A DNA stretch of 64,000 nucleotides from Aphrophora alni (Eukaryota > Arthropoda > Insecta > Hemiptera > Aphrophoridae): contig OY740769.1 of NCBI GenBank assembly GCA_963513935.1, positions 68,344,984 through 68,408,983 of the forward strand, read 5' to 3'. Both the position numbers and the translations under genes were made by a program. Below, piece after piece: positions 43,610 to 55,770 of the stretch; positions within the stretch are counted from its first letter, which is position 1, and the number at the start of each line of letters is the position of its first letter. The notes beneath the pieces are model-generated. The model had not been told where the DNA came from. It was given only the letters and a program-made list of their open reading frames with translations, and made no database searches.

Positions 43610-44143
43610 GGGTACACTCCACAGTTACCACAGTGCTCTAGTGATTTGTTTTTCTCTGAATGTATGTAATTGTTTTCAAAATAACTATCACAAAGGCATT
43701 AGTCCAAATTGATTAATTTATCATTTTATATTATATTGAAGTTTGTTCCAAGTATAGTTAAACGGCATTTATTAAGTTAATACTTTTTGCAGAGAATCAT
43801 TTGCTGATTTCACATTAATACAAATATCATTGTATATTTTGTTTTATGAAAAAGAATTAAACTGTCATCATATCAAGTGCAATTAGAACAGATCATCATA
43901 TCTCCTATCAACTCATCAGTTACTCTATAGAATATGATCACTCATCACTCATATAATAGACGTTTCCTGGTATTTACTTTATTTTCGTTGACCTTCACTG
44001 TGTACATTAAAAAAAAACACTTAAACACTTAGTGTTGGTCTAGTGGATTTTTACGTATAGTTTTCTGTATCACAATGATTATTTTATTAAGATGTTATTA
44101 TATTTGTATTAGTTTTCTTGGTAATTGTAACTATTACATTGTG

Positions 44144-44146
<3 letters not shown>

Positions 44147-44190
<44 letters not shown>
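44147..44190. repeat. (TA)n microsatellite next to repeat E
   Basis: A TA run of about 44 bp that directly abuts the GGCCATTACAA end of repeat E copy 2. It may be the simple tail of that element. Confidence 0.95.
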
Positions 44191-44194
<4 letters not shown>

Positions 44195-44260
44195 AATGGC
44201 CAGTTAAGGTGAGATACTACATATTTACTGTAGTTTAATCTGACTCCACATGTTTTTAGT
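44195..44260 (-). repeat. Dispersed repeat family E, copy 2
   Basis: Inverted relative to 38584-38670; the minus strand reads ATGTGGAGTCAGATTAAACT, ACAGTAAATATGTAGTATCT, CACCTTAACTGGCCATTAC. Confidence 0.75.
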
Positions 44261-44483
44261 TAGTCCCATACGTGTTTCTAATATTTTGTAATTGTTAGTT
44301 GATTTTTTCTTTTGAATTATTACTTTTTTAACAAAAATCTGAACTCAATATCTTATCAATTTCTAATGTTGTAACAATTTAAAAAAAAAATAACGAAATG
44401 TTGGGTAACTGGAAAACATTCAATTTTTATTCTTTTTTCACTTGTAGAATGAGCTTTGATAGTAGCGGAAAAACTTCTTGAAA

Positions 44484-44486
<3 letters not shown>

Positions 44487-44560
<74 letters not shown>
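44487..44560. repeat. (TA)n microsatellite
   Basis: A TA run of about 74 bp. Confidence 0.97.
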
Positions 44561-44566
<6 letters not shown>

Positions 44567-45589
44567 ATCACCTTTTATTTTTAGTTAGAAGTTTTTTTTC
44601 TATGACTGTTTTTTGTTTTAATATATATAAATATACTTGTTTTGTTTACTACTTAACTTTTTCTAATAATAAATGGTAATACAACAATGGATGGCTTACA
44701 ACTATTAACATGTCAAAATAAACACAAACATAATACTTGCACATGTGCATATAAAATTAAAGTCATATTTCGACTGTCGTCAAATTATTAAATATATATC
44801 CATGACGTATGCGAACCTAACGATATTTCTATGAAGGCAAAAAGGCCATAGCAAACACTCTAAGGAAATATAAACTGCTTTATACTGAAAATATGGTATT
44901 TATACTTTTAAATTTTCATAAAAATCCGGAAATTGTAATAAATAAGGTAATTTGATATAAATTTTGTCCCTCTGTAAAGATATAATTTATGTATCAACAA
45001 AATAAAACACGAAAATTCTAAATAGTTAAATTATCGGCCATAAACCTTCATGTTTGTTAAATTAGCAGTCATAGAATGGTTGTAAAAAATGAGTAGCTTC
45101 ATTAAATAATGTCCTGATATGTGTTATACTATGAAAACTAGTTTAGAGAAGTCACGAACTCTATCGTGCAAACCAATTCATACACAGATTTACGGAATAA
45201 CAATATGTTGTAAATGATTACTAGATTCTTGTAGGTACTTTATTATATGAAAGATTGCGTTTGAGGACATAACACTTCTTAGAAAGTACGTTTCGGAAAC
45301 AAAACGATTCTAGTAAGATTAGTGTTTCTCGTCATAAAAAATCTGTAGGCAGTACTACAAGGAGAATAATAATTAGGAAATTTCAGTTAGTTTTATAGTG
45401 TTGTAAGGTGAACTTCAATTTAAAAAAAGATCCTGTTCTATTTATTGTATAAATGGCAGTCATGTAGAAGATATATAAAGATGTTAGTGTATTTTTGTCT
45501 TTGGAATAGTTTATGATACATGACCCAGTTAACCCCCAACTAAAGCCTGAAAGGGCAACATTTGTAAGTGTTACATTTCCATTAAGCAA

Positions 45590-45722
45590 ACTGTCAGAAC
45601 GTATTACTCTTCTAAGCGTTGTAACTAAGGGTTGTATTTAACAAAGCCAAATTAATAACTAGACAAGACAAACAAGCCTGGGAGTGCATTGTAGACTGAT
45701 GTCGTGTCAAATGACATATCAT
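45590..45722 (-). repeat. Dispersed repeat family B, copy 3
   Basis: Inverted copy of 9085-9270 and 22970-23150. The minus strand reads ACGACATCAGTCTACAATGC, ACCCTTAGTTACAACGC, TTAGAAGAGTAA and CTGACAGTTTGCTTAATGG. Confidence 0.65.
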
Positions 45723-46329
45723 TAATTAACTTAAATTTACCTCAGTGTTTAAGTCTTGAAAACCTATCGTCTTCAGTGTCATAACAATTGCTAGTCCTGA
45801 CGACTATTAAAACGTTTGGAAAAGTATCCAATGTCAAACCTGATGCATGCTGTTAACTACATTTTGTTATCCTTTATGTCACCAAACTCGAAGATTAGCC
45901 AAAAATTATGAATTAGTAAACACAAATAAAGTGATAATAATAATATTTAAATAAATAAAAAATGATAATACGTAACGTTTTTTACTGTTACGGGCTTGTC
46001 ATATACTGCAAATATGAAATATCTATCTTTAACCCTCGTAATTGTTTTAAAATTGACCAACCGACATGTTTTATGTAAAGCATTGATTTTAAATACAAAA
46101 TAGTATTACATTACCGTGTTCAATTAATCTTTCCTTAGATATAAATTTAGGTTTTTTGATATATGAGTAAAAACACATGTCTTTGACAGTTCCTAAACAT
46201 TAACCTTTCTAGAGATAACAAAAAAACCTTTATAATGCCTGTATTGTGTATATTATGTATTAAAGAATAAAAAAGAATGTATTTTCTTCTTTACATTTCT
46301 TTTTAAAGCATTTTAATACTGAAATCTCC

Positions 46330-46530
46330 AATTTCCCCTCACTTTGAGAGTTCATTCTAACCGACCCAAGTAGTGTGGGGGAAGCACCTCATTAAATAAA
46401 TTTGTTTATGCAGTGACAGGAACAAGATGGAATAAATAATGAAACAAGTTTATTTTCCACAATTCATTTTAGAAAATGTGTATACATTTTTAAAAGTAAT
46501 TATTTTTTCGGTTAGTAAGTAAGAGTTATT
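46330..46530 (+). repeat. Dispersed repeat family D, copy 1
   Basis: GGAATAAATAATGAAACAAG, TTTATTTTCCACAATTCATT and a following TTATTTTTTC block match 52290-52480 in the same orientation. The upstream GACCCAAGTAG also corresponds loosely to CAGCCCGAGTCC there. Confidence 0.55.
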
Positions 46531-46575
46531 ATTTGTTGAAAATGTGTGATCTATTTTCAAATTGTGTATCCAATT

Positions 46576-46601
46576 ATATATATATATATATATATATATA
46601 T
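46576..46601. repeat. (TA)n microsatellite
   Basis: A short TA run. Confidence 0.95.
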
Positions 46602-49600
46602 CTAATTTAATGATATAAAAACAAAATGAATATTTTTGTTACTTATTGACAAAATATATGCACATTTATGTATAATATTGGAAAAATATTGTTTTGGTCG
46701 AAAACGTTAAAAATATGTAATAAATATGTTTAACTTTGAACTCCTAGTAATAAATTTGGAAATTGTAAATATGACAAATTTAATATTCTAGCTGTTTCTT
46801 ATATTATTTCTATAATATGTGATACTATAAAAGAAAGCTGTTATATGATGTTGGTACCACACAAATCAACTCTATTTATTAATTTTCTTTTATTTTAGAG
46901 TTTATATACGCAAAATTGACCTTTGTGGCATTTCTCTGACGGTCTCACTTTAGTTCTAAATGCTCGACAACTTATTGCGCATTATTTTCTTAACCATTCC
47001 CTTCACTTACTCGTGTAAAGTGAACATCTATAAACGTATGTTGTAAACATTAATTTCTCGTTTTTAGATGGGGCTACTTAGTTTGTGGTAAAAATATATT
47101 ATCTTGTTATTGTACCCGTTTGTTTCATTTTTTTATTTTTTGTACGTGGAATTTTCTCAAATTTCTTTACGTATATAAATAACATTCTTTGTATTGAAAA
47201 TATCTAATATAAATCGTTCACGGCAAATATAACTATTTGTACTTATATAAATTTAGTTTTTTGTTGTACAATCTTTATTAGTTTTCTACTGACATTGTAA
47301 TGTTATGTTTTTTCGCTGAAACTGTCATGTTTAGAGACTGTGCTGATTACAAACAAATTTGTTAGGATAGGCATAAGATAAATTTAACTGTCTTTGATGC
47401 AATAGATCAAGAGATGAAACAATACAAAACAAATTAAACATAAATAGTGATATTTATTTGAAAAGCACACATTGGGAAATAAATCATATTATATTACATT
47501 GGGAGTTATATGTTATAAAGATTAATTTACCAATCCTTTCCTAGTATTTAATAAGTATTATATTTGATTATAATTTATTGATTACAATGGTTTAAATCTT
47601 ACTAGAAGGAAACCGTTGTTCAGGGTATTGTAAAAAACTAATTTGTATTAGTACACTTTAACATTACTCCCATTTCGAAACAATCGTCTAAATAAATCAT
47701 CAATCTCAAATATATTAGTCAAAATCTTTTTACATAAATCATTTACAATTATTATATTCTGGTGAAAGGTAAATAATTGATGGCGTTACCTTTTCATCTG
47801 AGTAATTATATTTTGAGGTTTTAAAACACGTGTTACGTAAAATAAAATTAAAGGCAAAGAACTTTAATTTTGCTTTGTAATTGAAAATACAAGTCTTGTT
47901 ATGTGCAACGAAAAGACACACTTTAATAAACATTTTGTTTCGAGTATACGATTATCCTATCGCATTGGTTACATTGTGTTGTAGTTTCCTTAATTAACTT
48001 ATACAACGAGATGTTACAATTTTTCATAACAATATGCGAGACTTCTTTCGGGAGAAATCTTAAAATAATAATCTCACAAACGTTTGTAGAAATAATAATT
48101 TCACTCTATCTCGCAGATTGATATTGGGCTACGTAATATTGCCTTTGTCTTTAGACTAACGATAACAACATGTAAAACCCACAATCAGAATAGTTCAATG
48201 TAGATTAATAAATTCTCTTATATGTTCGTAAGTTTGTTCAATTAAGAGACTAACTTAAATACCTCAAAACTGACAGGTCAAAGTGTGGTATCAGCTCCGC
48301 TAGAATGATAATGGAAATGTCTTATACAGCGGTACTGATAAACAGTGTTACTGTAAATCTTCGGACTCAAGCACAATTTTAATCAATTCTTTGACGTCAC
48401 CCAATCCTATAACATTTAAAGATTGGGGACTTGAATTTACTATATAATACTTATCACACACCTCAACCATGCAAACAAAGAACTATATATAAACAAATAA
48501 TTTAAAAACAAAAATAAGTTCATATTTGTAATTGTTAGAATAATATCGGAGTAAATAAATGGATATCTTTGTGGTTATATCTAAACTTATTGAATCTCAA
48601 ATAAACTTATAGTCAGTGAAGTTGCTCAATTTGCATACAAATTAAGTCACAAGTTCACATAGACGGAATTGTACTCGATAAAATTATTTATAATCGGGTT
48701 TGTTTAAAAATAATTAAATGCCAAATTCCAGTCCATTGTTTACATACAAGGTAATCCTAAACCTTATCCTTCTCCTCCAGTGAGTATTATTAATTGAAAA
48801 AACAAAATAAAGCTTTGACGATATTTAGTAAAATAAATTCTTAACCCATTACTGTGAAATTGGGGGTCAACAAATATCTTAAATGGTAAGCAGTGTCATA
48901 GAAGCTATTGTTTTGAAGGCCTCAATGAGTGAAGTAAAATGATAAAAAGAAAACGTATTTTGTTTGAGCCAATTAAAAATTCCGGCTAGTCGCAGTTTCA
49001 AATATAGTTGCACAAAAACAGTTTAGGAAATCTGCTTTGCAGAGCACTTAAAAACAAAAAAATTCTTGTTCTTTAATAAGACCTTTTAAGTATTTTAAGA
49101 TGTAGAATTTTCCATTTGGAGTTTGTCCACAATTAGATTGTATGTGTTATAAATGTCATCTTTATTAAATAAATTCATCCCGTATTTTCAGGGAAAACAG
49201 CTTCAGCAATCATTGTTATGCTAATTGCATGTTTTGGTTTACTGATTTCATAACACATAAAAACAAAAACATCCAATTATTTATTGGTGCACCTTTATGT
49301 AACCAAAAGCCATATCATACCTTATATCTTGTAAACCATAGAGAGTAATATTATGAATGAATATATTCATTTTATGATTAAGTTGTTTTAACATAACACA
49401 TAGATGTATCAAAACCTCAATTAACAAATACTTTGTCCGTGGAATCTAAGTGAACCAAACTAATTGCACTCTATAGGTTTTAAATCTCAGCACTAAATAT
49501 TTAATTAGATATTAACCTTTATCAGCAATGCCAATAATAGCTATAAAAAGTTTACCAATTACTATCTGCTTACAACTTCACACCAAAACCAAAGAAATGT

Positions 49601-51049
49601 CCATCAATATTACCCATTAAAATATTATTTGTGTTAAGATTGTTAACCAAGAAAATGACTGGGTAAATTCAAAAAGGCATTTTTTTAAAGGTTTTTTTAA
49701 TATTTAAATGTTATCTGTACGCTATACACTAGATCACAATAACTCAGGTAGTTCCAGACTTTCTTCAATGGTAATAATTAAATGGTCAACATCATGGTGA
49801 TTATTTCGAACAGTAATTAAAAATAACTCCAACTCGGGTATACTGAATATCATAACTCTACATTTCATTTATAATCGCATCGGTGACATTTCTCTGACCT
49901 CAAAATAAAACTTGTTGAAAAAAGTTGACCTATGATTTTAGAAATCTCTTAAGTTTATTTTAGTCTTGTTTGTACACCACCGAATACGTTTTGTAATAAG
50001 ATAAAACGATTCAGTCATTTAGGCTTTCTATTAGTCATTACGTTCGGACTTTACGACATTCCATATTTCGTAAGTTTTCTAATATAGTTTTTGAACCCAA
50101 CATCAATAAGTTTTATTTCTGACTCATTTGTTGTCTTCTAAAAACATTCAACAGTTGGAACAAAATAAAATAATGTAAAAATGTTGATTTGGCGAAAACC
50201 AAGTGTTGTTTGTTACTACGTAAATTAACAAACTTTCTGAAAACCTATTGGAGTACTTAATTTTTTGGAAAATAAATTAATATTGTTAGTTTTTTTAGTA
50301 AGTTATTTTGGTATGTAAAAAATAATAATTATGTTTAAATATTATCAACATTTCTTCTCTCTAAAGGCTTTGATAGTTAAATATTATTTTATTTTATCAT
50401 TTACTAATTTAAGTTATGTTTAAGTCCATTTCAAAATTACAAGGAATTTTGTTAGGTACCAATTGTGCGTATTAAATGAAACTATAAAACAAAATCTAAA
50501 CATGAAATCATAAATAACTCTAATGACAAATTATTCTACTTGTTCTGAAATAGCCATTATTATAGGCTAAAAATTAAGTAAAGATGATTAGTACTAGTGT
50601 TAAGCTTTGATCAACTGATTTTTTGGTCAGGCGTTCATCATACTTAAAAACATAATTGTATTTTATATATGTTTCAAATATATACACTATTCTACCAGCA
50701 TTACCTTATGAACTTTAAATGTATAATAGATTTCTGAATTTTCTGTAATAGGTTGTTCGGGACAGATGATTCATCCTTTAAGCAAGTTTTTCTTTTATAT
50801 GTAGAATAAATGTTTAAATAAAATAAGTTTTGTGTTTGTACTGGCAGGCGCTTAAGTTTGTCACCATCCCGTACGTAAAATAATTGAGATTGGATAGTAA
50901 GTTCTCTAAACGAGTGTTTGCAATTTACAATAACAATATCGTATTATACAATGTCTAAAGTCGAAGTATTTAATCAATTGAATTTAAACTTTTCGTTTAA
51001 ACCTCAATGAATCGTCCATTTGTTCAACTTCTCAGACCTTTAGCTACAC

Positions 51050-51165
51050 TTTAAAGCTGCGTGCTGATATTATTTAATTTAACGATTACCTGACATTTGT
51101 TGCATGTGCCACAACACAACGCAATATGTATTTAAATAGATTGTTGATAAAATGAACAGATAATT
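51050..51165 (-). repeat. Dispersed repeat family A, copy 3
   Basis: Inverted copy of 36-200 and 19021-19160. The minus strand reads TTCATTTTATCAACAATC, GTTGTGTTGTGGCACATGC, AACAAATGTCAGG and AATAATATCAGCACGCAGC. Confidence 0.65.
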
Positions 51166-52289
51166 CTTGTTTCACACACTTTACGTTGATGAGTGAAGTA
51201 AAGTGGTTACAAAAAAAGTTGCTAAGGGAACGAACACTGTTAAAATATTACTTATACTTTATCCAAAACTAGTATTGTAAATTTTAAAAAAAACACAACC
51301 TCATTACCGAAAAAACCAATACTTTTGTTTATGTTATCCAATTGCTAAATAGCGGCGGTCAATTTTCCGTTAAATAGAAATAAATTTCTACTTACCAAAA
51401 ATTTCCTATAATTCCAATAATTAAACTACTCAATCCCTAATTTTAATTGAAAACTATTCCATGATTTGTAGTTACGAATTTACATTTAATGGAAAAACTG
51501 TATTAAGAAACTTGAATTTTTAATGATAATAAACCATACTTTTTCTTACAGTGATCAGGGAACACATTACATTAGAGCGAAACTAATCAAAATTATTAGA
51601 CTTCATATTTGACACAATAAAATTTGTGTAGTCAATTAATAATGTGGATAAAGGAAATAATCCAAAATGTAACGATATATTATAGGAAAATTTCAAAAAT
51701 AGGAGTAATATAATCAAATATGTGTTCATTTGACCAAGCTCGTCGTAATCATAGAGGAATTGTGTAAACATCTACAATTTTGCGTAAAAAACGCTAACAT
51801 TACCAAAGGTAAAACTAAATTTACATCACATTCACAATATATTTGTACCTTTATAGGAAGTGAGAAAGTAAATTTGATATGTACATATATATATAGTAAT
51901 TTATTATCCCCGAAACGTATATAATCCAATGTCATACTTATAACAATCTAATGTGGTTTGTAAATAATTACAAAAATTCTTAATACAATTTAGTTTGAAA
52001 AAAAAGAAGAGATATGTATAACTTACATGTAGTGGAGAAATGATGCTAATATCCAGTGTTTCTCATCTAACCAGTGTAAACAACAATATATTTATTTTAT
52101 TACGTAAACAGACATGTAAGCTATACATTTGGAATTGAAAAAATAAAAAAAGAAGTATATATTCTGTATTATTACAGTTTTTACTCAACAATAAAAGAAA
52201 AAAGGGACGCTGAAATTGTCTGAATTTCACTTTCTTTCAAAACCTTTTAACGTTAATTCATTTAACACGAATTTATCCGCACTGGAACA

Positions 52290-52480
52290 TTTCAATTTAT
52301 CCAGCCCGAGTCCTTAGAAAGTCGCCTTAATAAATTACCTTTTTTTTTTTAATCAGCACCAATTCGGAATAAATAAAAGAAACAAGTTTATGGTCCACAA
52401 TTCAATTTACTATTTGCCCCTTCTTTTACAAGAACGTATTATTTTTTTTCCTATTGAGTAATATTTATGTTGTTGAAGAT
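52290..52480 (+). repeat. Dispersed repeat family D, copy 2
   Basis: Partner of 46330-46530, about 5.96 kb downstream: GGAATAAATAAAAGAAACAA, GTTTATGGTCCACAATTCAA, then an ATTATTTTTTTTC block. Confidence 0.55.
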
Positions 52481-54059
52481 ACACGATCATTTTTGACTAA
52501 GTATTTACTGATATGAAAAATTAATAAACCTTTGTAAATATATTAACTGATAAATTATTAATAACTTATTCATTTATAGATTTTTGTTACTTAGTAGAGG
52601 AATTTGTTACGATGGTAATGAAATGTATCCTTTAACTCTATACCAATATAATCAGATTTATACTATTGGTATCTGTAACAATTGGTCCGATTGATGTCAT
52701 GCATTTAAATTAGATTTATGTATAGCGTCAAGCGATTGTTTTCTATATTATTAGTTATTTAATTCTAACGTATTCAAATTCTTCAACACATAGTCATTTC
52801 ATCAGATTTTTTTAAATTTTTGTATATTAAAAAAAAAAAACATCATTGGTATATTAATAGATAATATATTAATTTCAAAATTTGGTACACACTATATTTA
52901 TGGTAATTTGTAAAAGTACACTAAAAATAAAGACTTTATTTTATATTATTTTTAAAATGGCAGCCGTTTAGAATGTTTGACGTCAAACATCTGCAAAAAT
53001 TTTAACTTTTCACAAAATATACAAGGGAAAAGATATTTTTGTTGTTAAGTGACAAACCAAATATTGTTTTTATTTAATTATCAACAAAATACTAAAAACA
53101 ATATTTTTAAAAGGCCAAGAATTAATTAGGTTAATCTAATTTATTTAAGATATAACAGGCAACTACTAAGGTACTGAATTTTTAGTGACCCAAATTAAGG
53201 TTTCCATTACCCAAATGAAATTAGTACCAAATTTAATTCCAGTTGTGGGTGTTGTATACAATTCTAAGGTGTTATGTTTTTGTCTGTAACTCAATTGTCT
53301 TTTTAGCTATATATAATATAAAAATACTAATTTCTTTGTCAATAATATCAAAAAATAATTTATTCCTTGTATATTATTTGTAAAGTGAACGGTATTCCAG
53401 ACATTTGACGTTGACGATATCAAACGGCCGCCATTTATAAAATAAAACAAATGGAGTCAATGTTTTAGGTGCACTTGTACAACTTAATATAAATCATGCT
53501 GGAACTACATTTGAACTGAATATAGGCCTAACAACTATTTCCACAGGTAAAATATTTCGTTGTGGTAAAAACAAAATGGAGGATAGGTGGGAAAGTAAGC
53601 GTCTTCAGACCTATTTTTATACATGTGTTTTCATTAATTTTACATGTAGAATGTTCTCGAAAGTGTTTCACATATCTTCCAGAATCACCCTGAATATTTA
53701 ATTACAAAAACAAATGATAGAATTTCGTTGGTTTCAATAGCGCCAAGATTATTTGAAAAGTTAATGCAGATCGTAATGATTAACATATTTGAATAATTAC
53801 AGCTACGAACCACGTCATTAGAAGTGCGTCACTGTTGCAACTGGAAAACAATGATGTGGAATTGTTGATTTGTACCTGTGAAAAAAGTACTAGTATTGAG
53901 GAACACGATGCGGTGAAACAGTTCTCCTTTGATGTTTAAATAAAGTTTTGTACCGTGAGAAAAAAAAGGTAAACATATAGCATCACGATTGGAACGTAAA
54001 TTACTTTTGCTTTTATTAAATAACAGTTCCGGAAATAGTTTTCAGATTTAAAAAGTTTA

Positions 54060-54120
54060 AAGAGTAGAAGACAGGGCACCTGGGCCCAGCAAAATCGTGG
54101 GGCACCTGGGCCCAAAAGCC
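54060..54120 (+). repeat. GGGCACCTGGGCCCA direct repeats
   Basis: The 15-mer GGGCACCTGGGCCCA occurs twice about 30 bp apart. It is a variant of the GGGACACCTGAGTACAGA core of the 38-bp repeats further right, so this sequence family seems to begin here. Confidence 0.7.
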
Positions 54121-54141
54121 TTTTGGCCCCTGACGTCACTT

Positions 54142-54192
54142 CCAGTGACGTCATTATGACGTCGTTTTGAAACGTCATAACGACGTCACTGG
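54142..54192. repeat. CRE-containing hairpin 1
   Basis: The left arm CCAGTGACGTCATTATGACG (54142-54161) pairs with the right arm ending CGACGTCACTGG (to 54192) around a TTTTGAAA loop, with few mismatches. Each arm contains the CRE/ATF palindrome TGACGTCA or close variants. Confidence 0.85.
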
Positions 54193-54283
54193 AGATGACG
54201 TCATTAGGGTACTAGAGACCATGGAAACAGAGTGCCCTACGTTTAGGCCAGAACCAGATGCCCCGTATACAATGTTAACTTAC

Positions 54284-54317
54284 CCGAGATCTCCCCTCCT
54301 CGGCAGCTCGACGAAGA
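54284..54317 (-). other. 34-nt microexon-like module, copy 1
   Basis: On the minus strand a pyrimidine-rich stretch ends in TTTAGTTAG. The 34 nt TCTTCG...CTCGG follow, then the consensus donor GTAAGT. In the frame continuing from a one-base overhang it encodes FVELPRRGDLG. The copies at 54797 and 55050 have the same length, splice borders and a matching peptide. If not spliced out at the donor, the frame meets TAA inside GTAAGT. This may be an alternative last or cassette exon of a minus-strand gene. Confidence 0.5.
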
Positions 54318-54405
54318 CTAACTAAACTTAAGATAAAACCAGCCTATAAAGTACAGTACTACGTCACAATACTACGTCGCAATACTACGTCACAATACTA
54401 CGTAG

Positions 54406-54633
54406 CATAGCACTATGGGGCACCTCATCCCAGATTGACGTCACATAGCACTATGGGACACCACAGCCCAGATTGATGTCGCATAGCGCTATGGGACACC
54501 TGAGTACAGATTGACGTCACATAGCGCTATGGGACACCTGAGTACAGATTGATGTCACATAGCGCTATGGGACACCTGAGTACAGATTGACGTCACATAG
54601 CGCTATGGGACACCTGGGCACAGATAGACGTCA
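54406..54633 (+). repeat. 38-bp tandem repeat, 6 copies
   Basis: The units start at 54406, 54444, 54482, 54520, 54558 and 54596, each reading CATAGCGCTATGGGACACCT then an AG.ACAGATTGACGTCA-type end. Inside are the palindrome TAGCGCTA and a CRE-like (T)GACGTCA. Units 3 to 5 are nearly identical, so expansion is recent. One more isolated unit lies at about 54893. Confidence 0.93.
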
Positions 54634-54638
54634 GCTCT

Positions 54639-54685
54639 AGTAACGTCATTATGACGTCTCAAAAAGACGTCACAACGTCGTCACT
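54639..54685. repeat. CRE-containing hairpin 2
   Basis: The left arm AGTAACGTCATTATGACGTC (from 54639) faces the right arm AGACGTCACAACGTCGTCAC (from 54665) across a CAAAA loop. It is the same design as the hairpin at 54142, and the left arm alone recurs at about 54930-54955. Confidence 0.8.
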
Positions 54686-54796
54686 GGAAATGACGTCAAT
54701 GGGGAAGTACTCTATGTTATTATGCTACGTCACTTAACCCCTACATCACACAATATTACAATACACAATAGTACATCAAACAAACTTGTAACTTAC

Positions 54797-54830
54797 CCGA
54801 TATCTGCCCTCTTCGAAAGTTCGATGAAGA
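54797..54830 (-). other. 34-nt microexon-like module, copy 2
   Basis: Minus strand: TTAAGTTTAGTTAG acceptor, 34 nt, then GGGTAAGT donor. It encodes FIELSKRADIG in the same frame as copy 1. Differences from copy 1 are mostly silent or conservative (V/I, R/K, L/I), which hints at selection on the peptide. Confidence 0.5.
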
Positions 54831-55049
54831 CTAACTAAACTTAAGATATAACCAGCCTATAAAGTACAATACTACGTCACAATACTACGTCACATAGCGC
54901 TATGGGACACCTGATCCCAGAATGACGTCAGCTCTAGTAACGTCATTATGACGTCTCAAAACTCTATGTTATTATGCTACGTCACCTAACCCCTACATCA
55001 CACAATATTACAATACATAATATCACATCAAACAAAATTTGTAACTTAC

Positions 55050-55083
55050 AAGAGATCCGTCCACCTCGATATCTCGACGAAGA
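55050..55083 (-). other. 34-nt microexon-like module, copy 3
   Basis: Minus strand: TTTTTATTTTAG acceptor, 34 nt, then TTGTAAGT donor. It encodes FVEISRWTDLL in the common frame. This is the copy nearest the upstream exon candidate at 55683-55770, whose final single base C would complete its first codon. Confidence 0.5.
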
Positions 55084-55217
55084 CTAAAATAAAAACGAAC
55101 GATACAATGATTATATAATAATACACTATAAAACCCATACTGATTGAGGCTGAGAAATAACGTACCATAACACATGTAATAAATATAATAATTAAGCATT
55201 TATTAAAATATATACAA

Positions 55218-55358
55218 TTAAATCCTATAAGCAATAATCCTGGGAGGCCCCTCATCCCAGCACCCCACATCCTCGATCTCTATAATAAATTCAAAGACCT
55301 CCCTTTGAGGCCTGGGTGGAACCCTAGGAGGATCTTCCTTTTTCGGTTCCTCGTTAAT
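55218..55358 (-). CDS. Candidate terminal exon of an unknown Polinton-borne protein
   Basis: On the minus strand TTTTTATTTCAG is followed at 55358 by a 46-codon open frame ending at TAA (55218-55220). The peptide begins INEEPKKEDPPRVPPRPQRE, has an acidic and hydrophobic middle (FEFIIEIEDVG) and ends CWDEGPPRIIAYRI. The composition is unlike a random AT-rich frame (Pro, Glu, Arg and Asp rich, with PxxP motifs), and the region is GC-richer than its surroundings. The exon at 55683-55770 does not join it in frame (a direct join gives a stop), so another upstream exon or an alternative transcript would be needed. I do not recognise the family. It could be one alternative 3' exon beside the three microexon modules. 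Confidence 0.45.
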   Translation of the reverse strand: MNEEPKKEDPPRVPPRPQREVFEFIIEIEDVGCWDEGPPRIIAYRI

Positions 55359-55682
55359 CTGAAATAAAAATTACCGAAACTATAAAGGATTGCTACGATA
55401 GTCGATAATACAACTGTAATAATACAAAAAAAACATAAAAGAATAATCAACCTTCGAAACTATAAATGTTTATAACGAAAATACAGCAGCGATAATAGTA
55501 ATAACGAAAATAATAAACAACTCCCGAAATCATAAATGTTTGCTACGACAATTGAAAACATAACATCAATAAAAGTAACACCAAATAATAATAATTCCAC
55601 CTCCGAATCTGTAAATGTTTATAACGAAAAATAAAAACACTTTTGTAATAATATAACACCAAAAATAATAAAAGTTGCTTAC

Positions 55683-55770
55683 GTGGAACAAGGTAGGGAG
55701 TTCCGTCCCAATGAAGTGGTCTACGTAATCGCTCATAGTGGTCCTGCTGCTCCCTGTAGTTCAAATTAGA
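55683..55770 (-). CDS. Candidate internal exon, unknown protein
   Basis: On the minus strand TATATGTAGGCTTAG is followed by 88 nt with an open frame reading SNLNYREQQDHYERLRRPLH then WDGTPYLVP, and a good donor C/GTAAGC. The frame is closed by TAG at the acceptor side, consistent with an intron boundary. There is no ATG in the frame, so this is not a first exon. The one-base overhang lets it join each of the three 34-nt modules in frame to give ...TPYLVPL-FVE.... The strand is opposite to the polymerase. I recognise no domain. Confidence 0.42.

Larger units (their letters stand above)
39533..53930. other. Gene-free AT-rich DNA with repeats
   Basis: No gene is supported. The stretch contains TA microsatellites, a hammerhead-like motif and inverted or direct copies of families A, B, D and E, listed separately. 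The remaining sequence is AT-rich with nothing I recognise. Confidence 0.6.

Noticed and set aside
53931..54060. Precise left terminal inverted repeat of the Polinton
   Set aside because: The right terminus is outside the window, so no inverted partner can be compared; only a change in base composition is visible.
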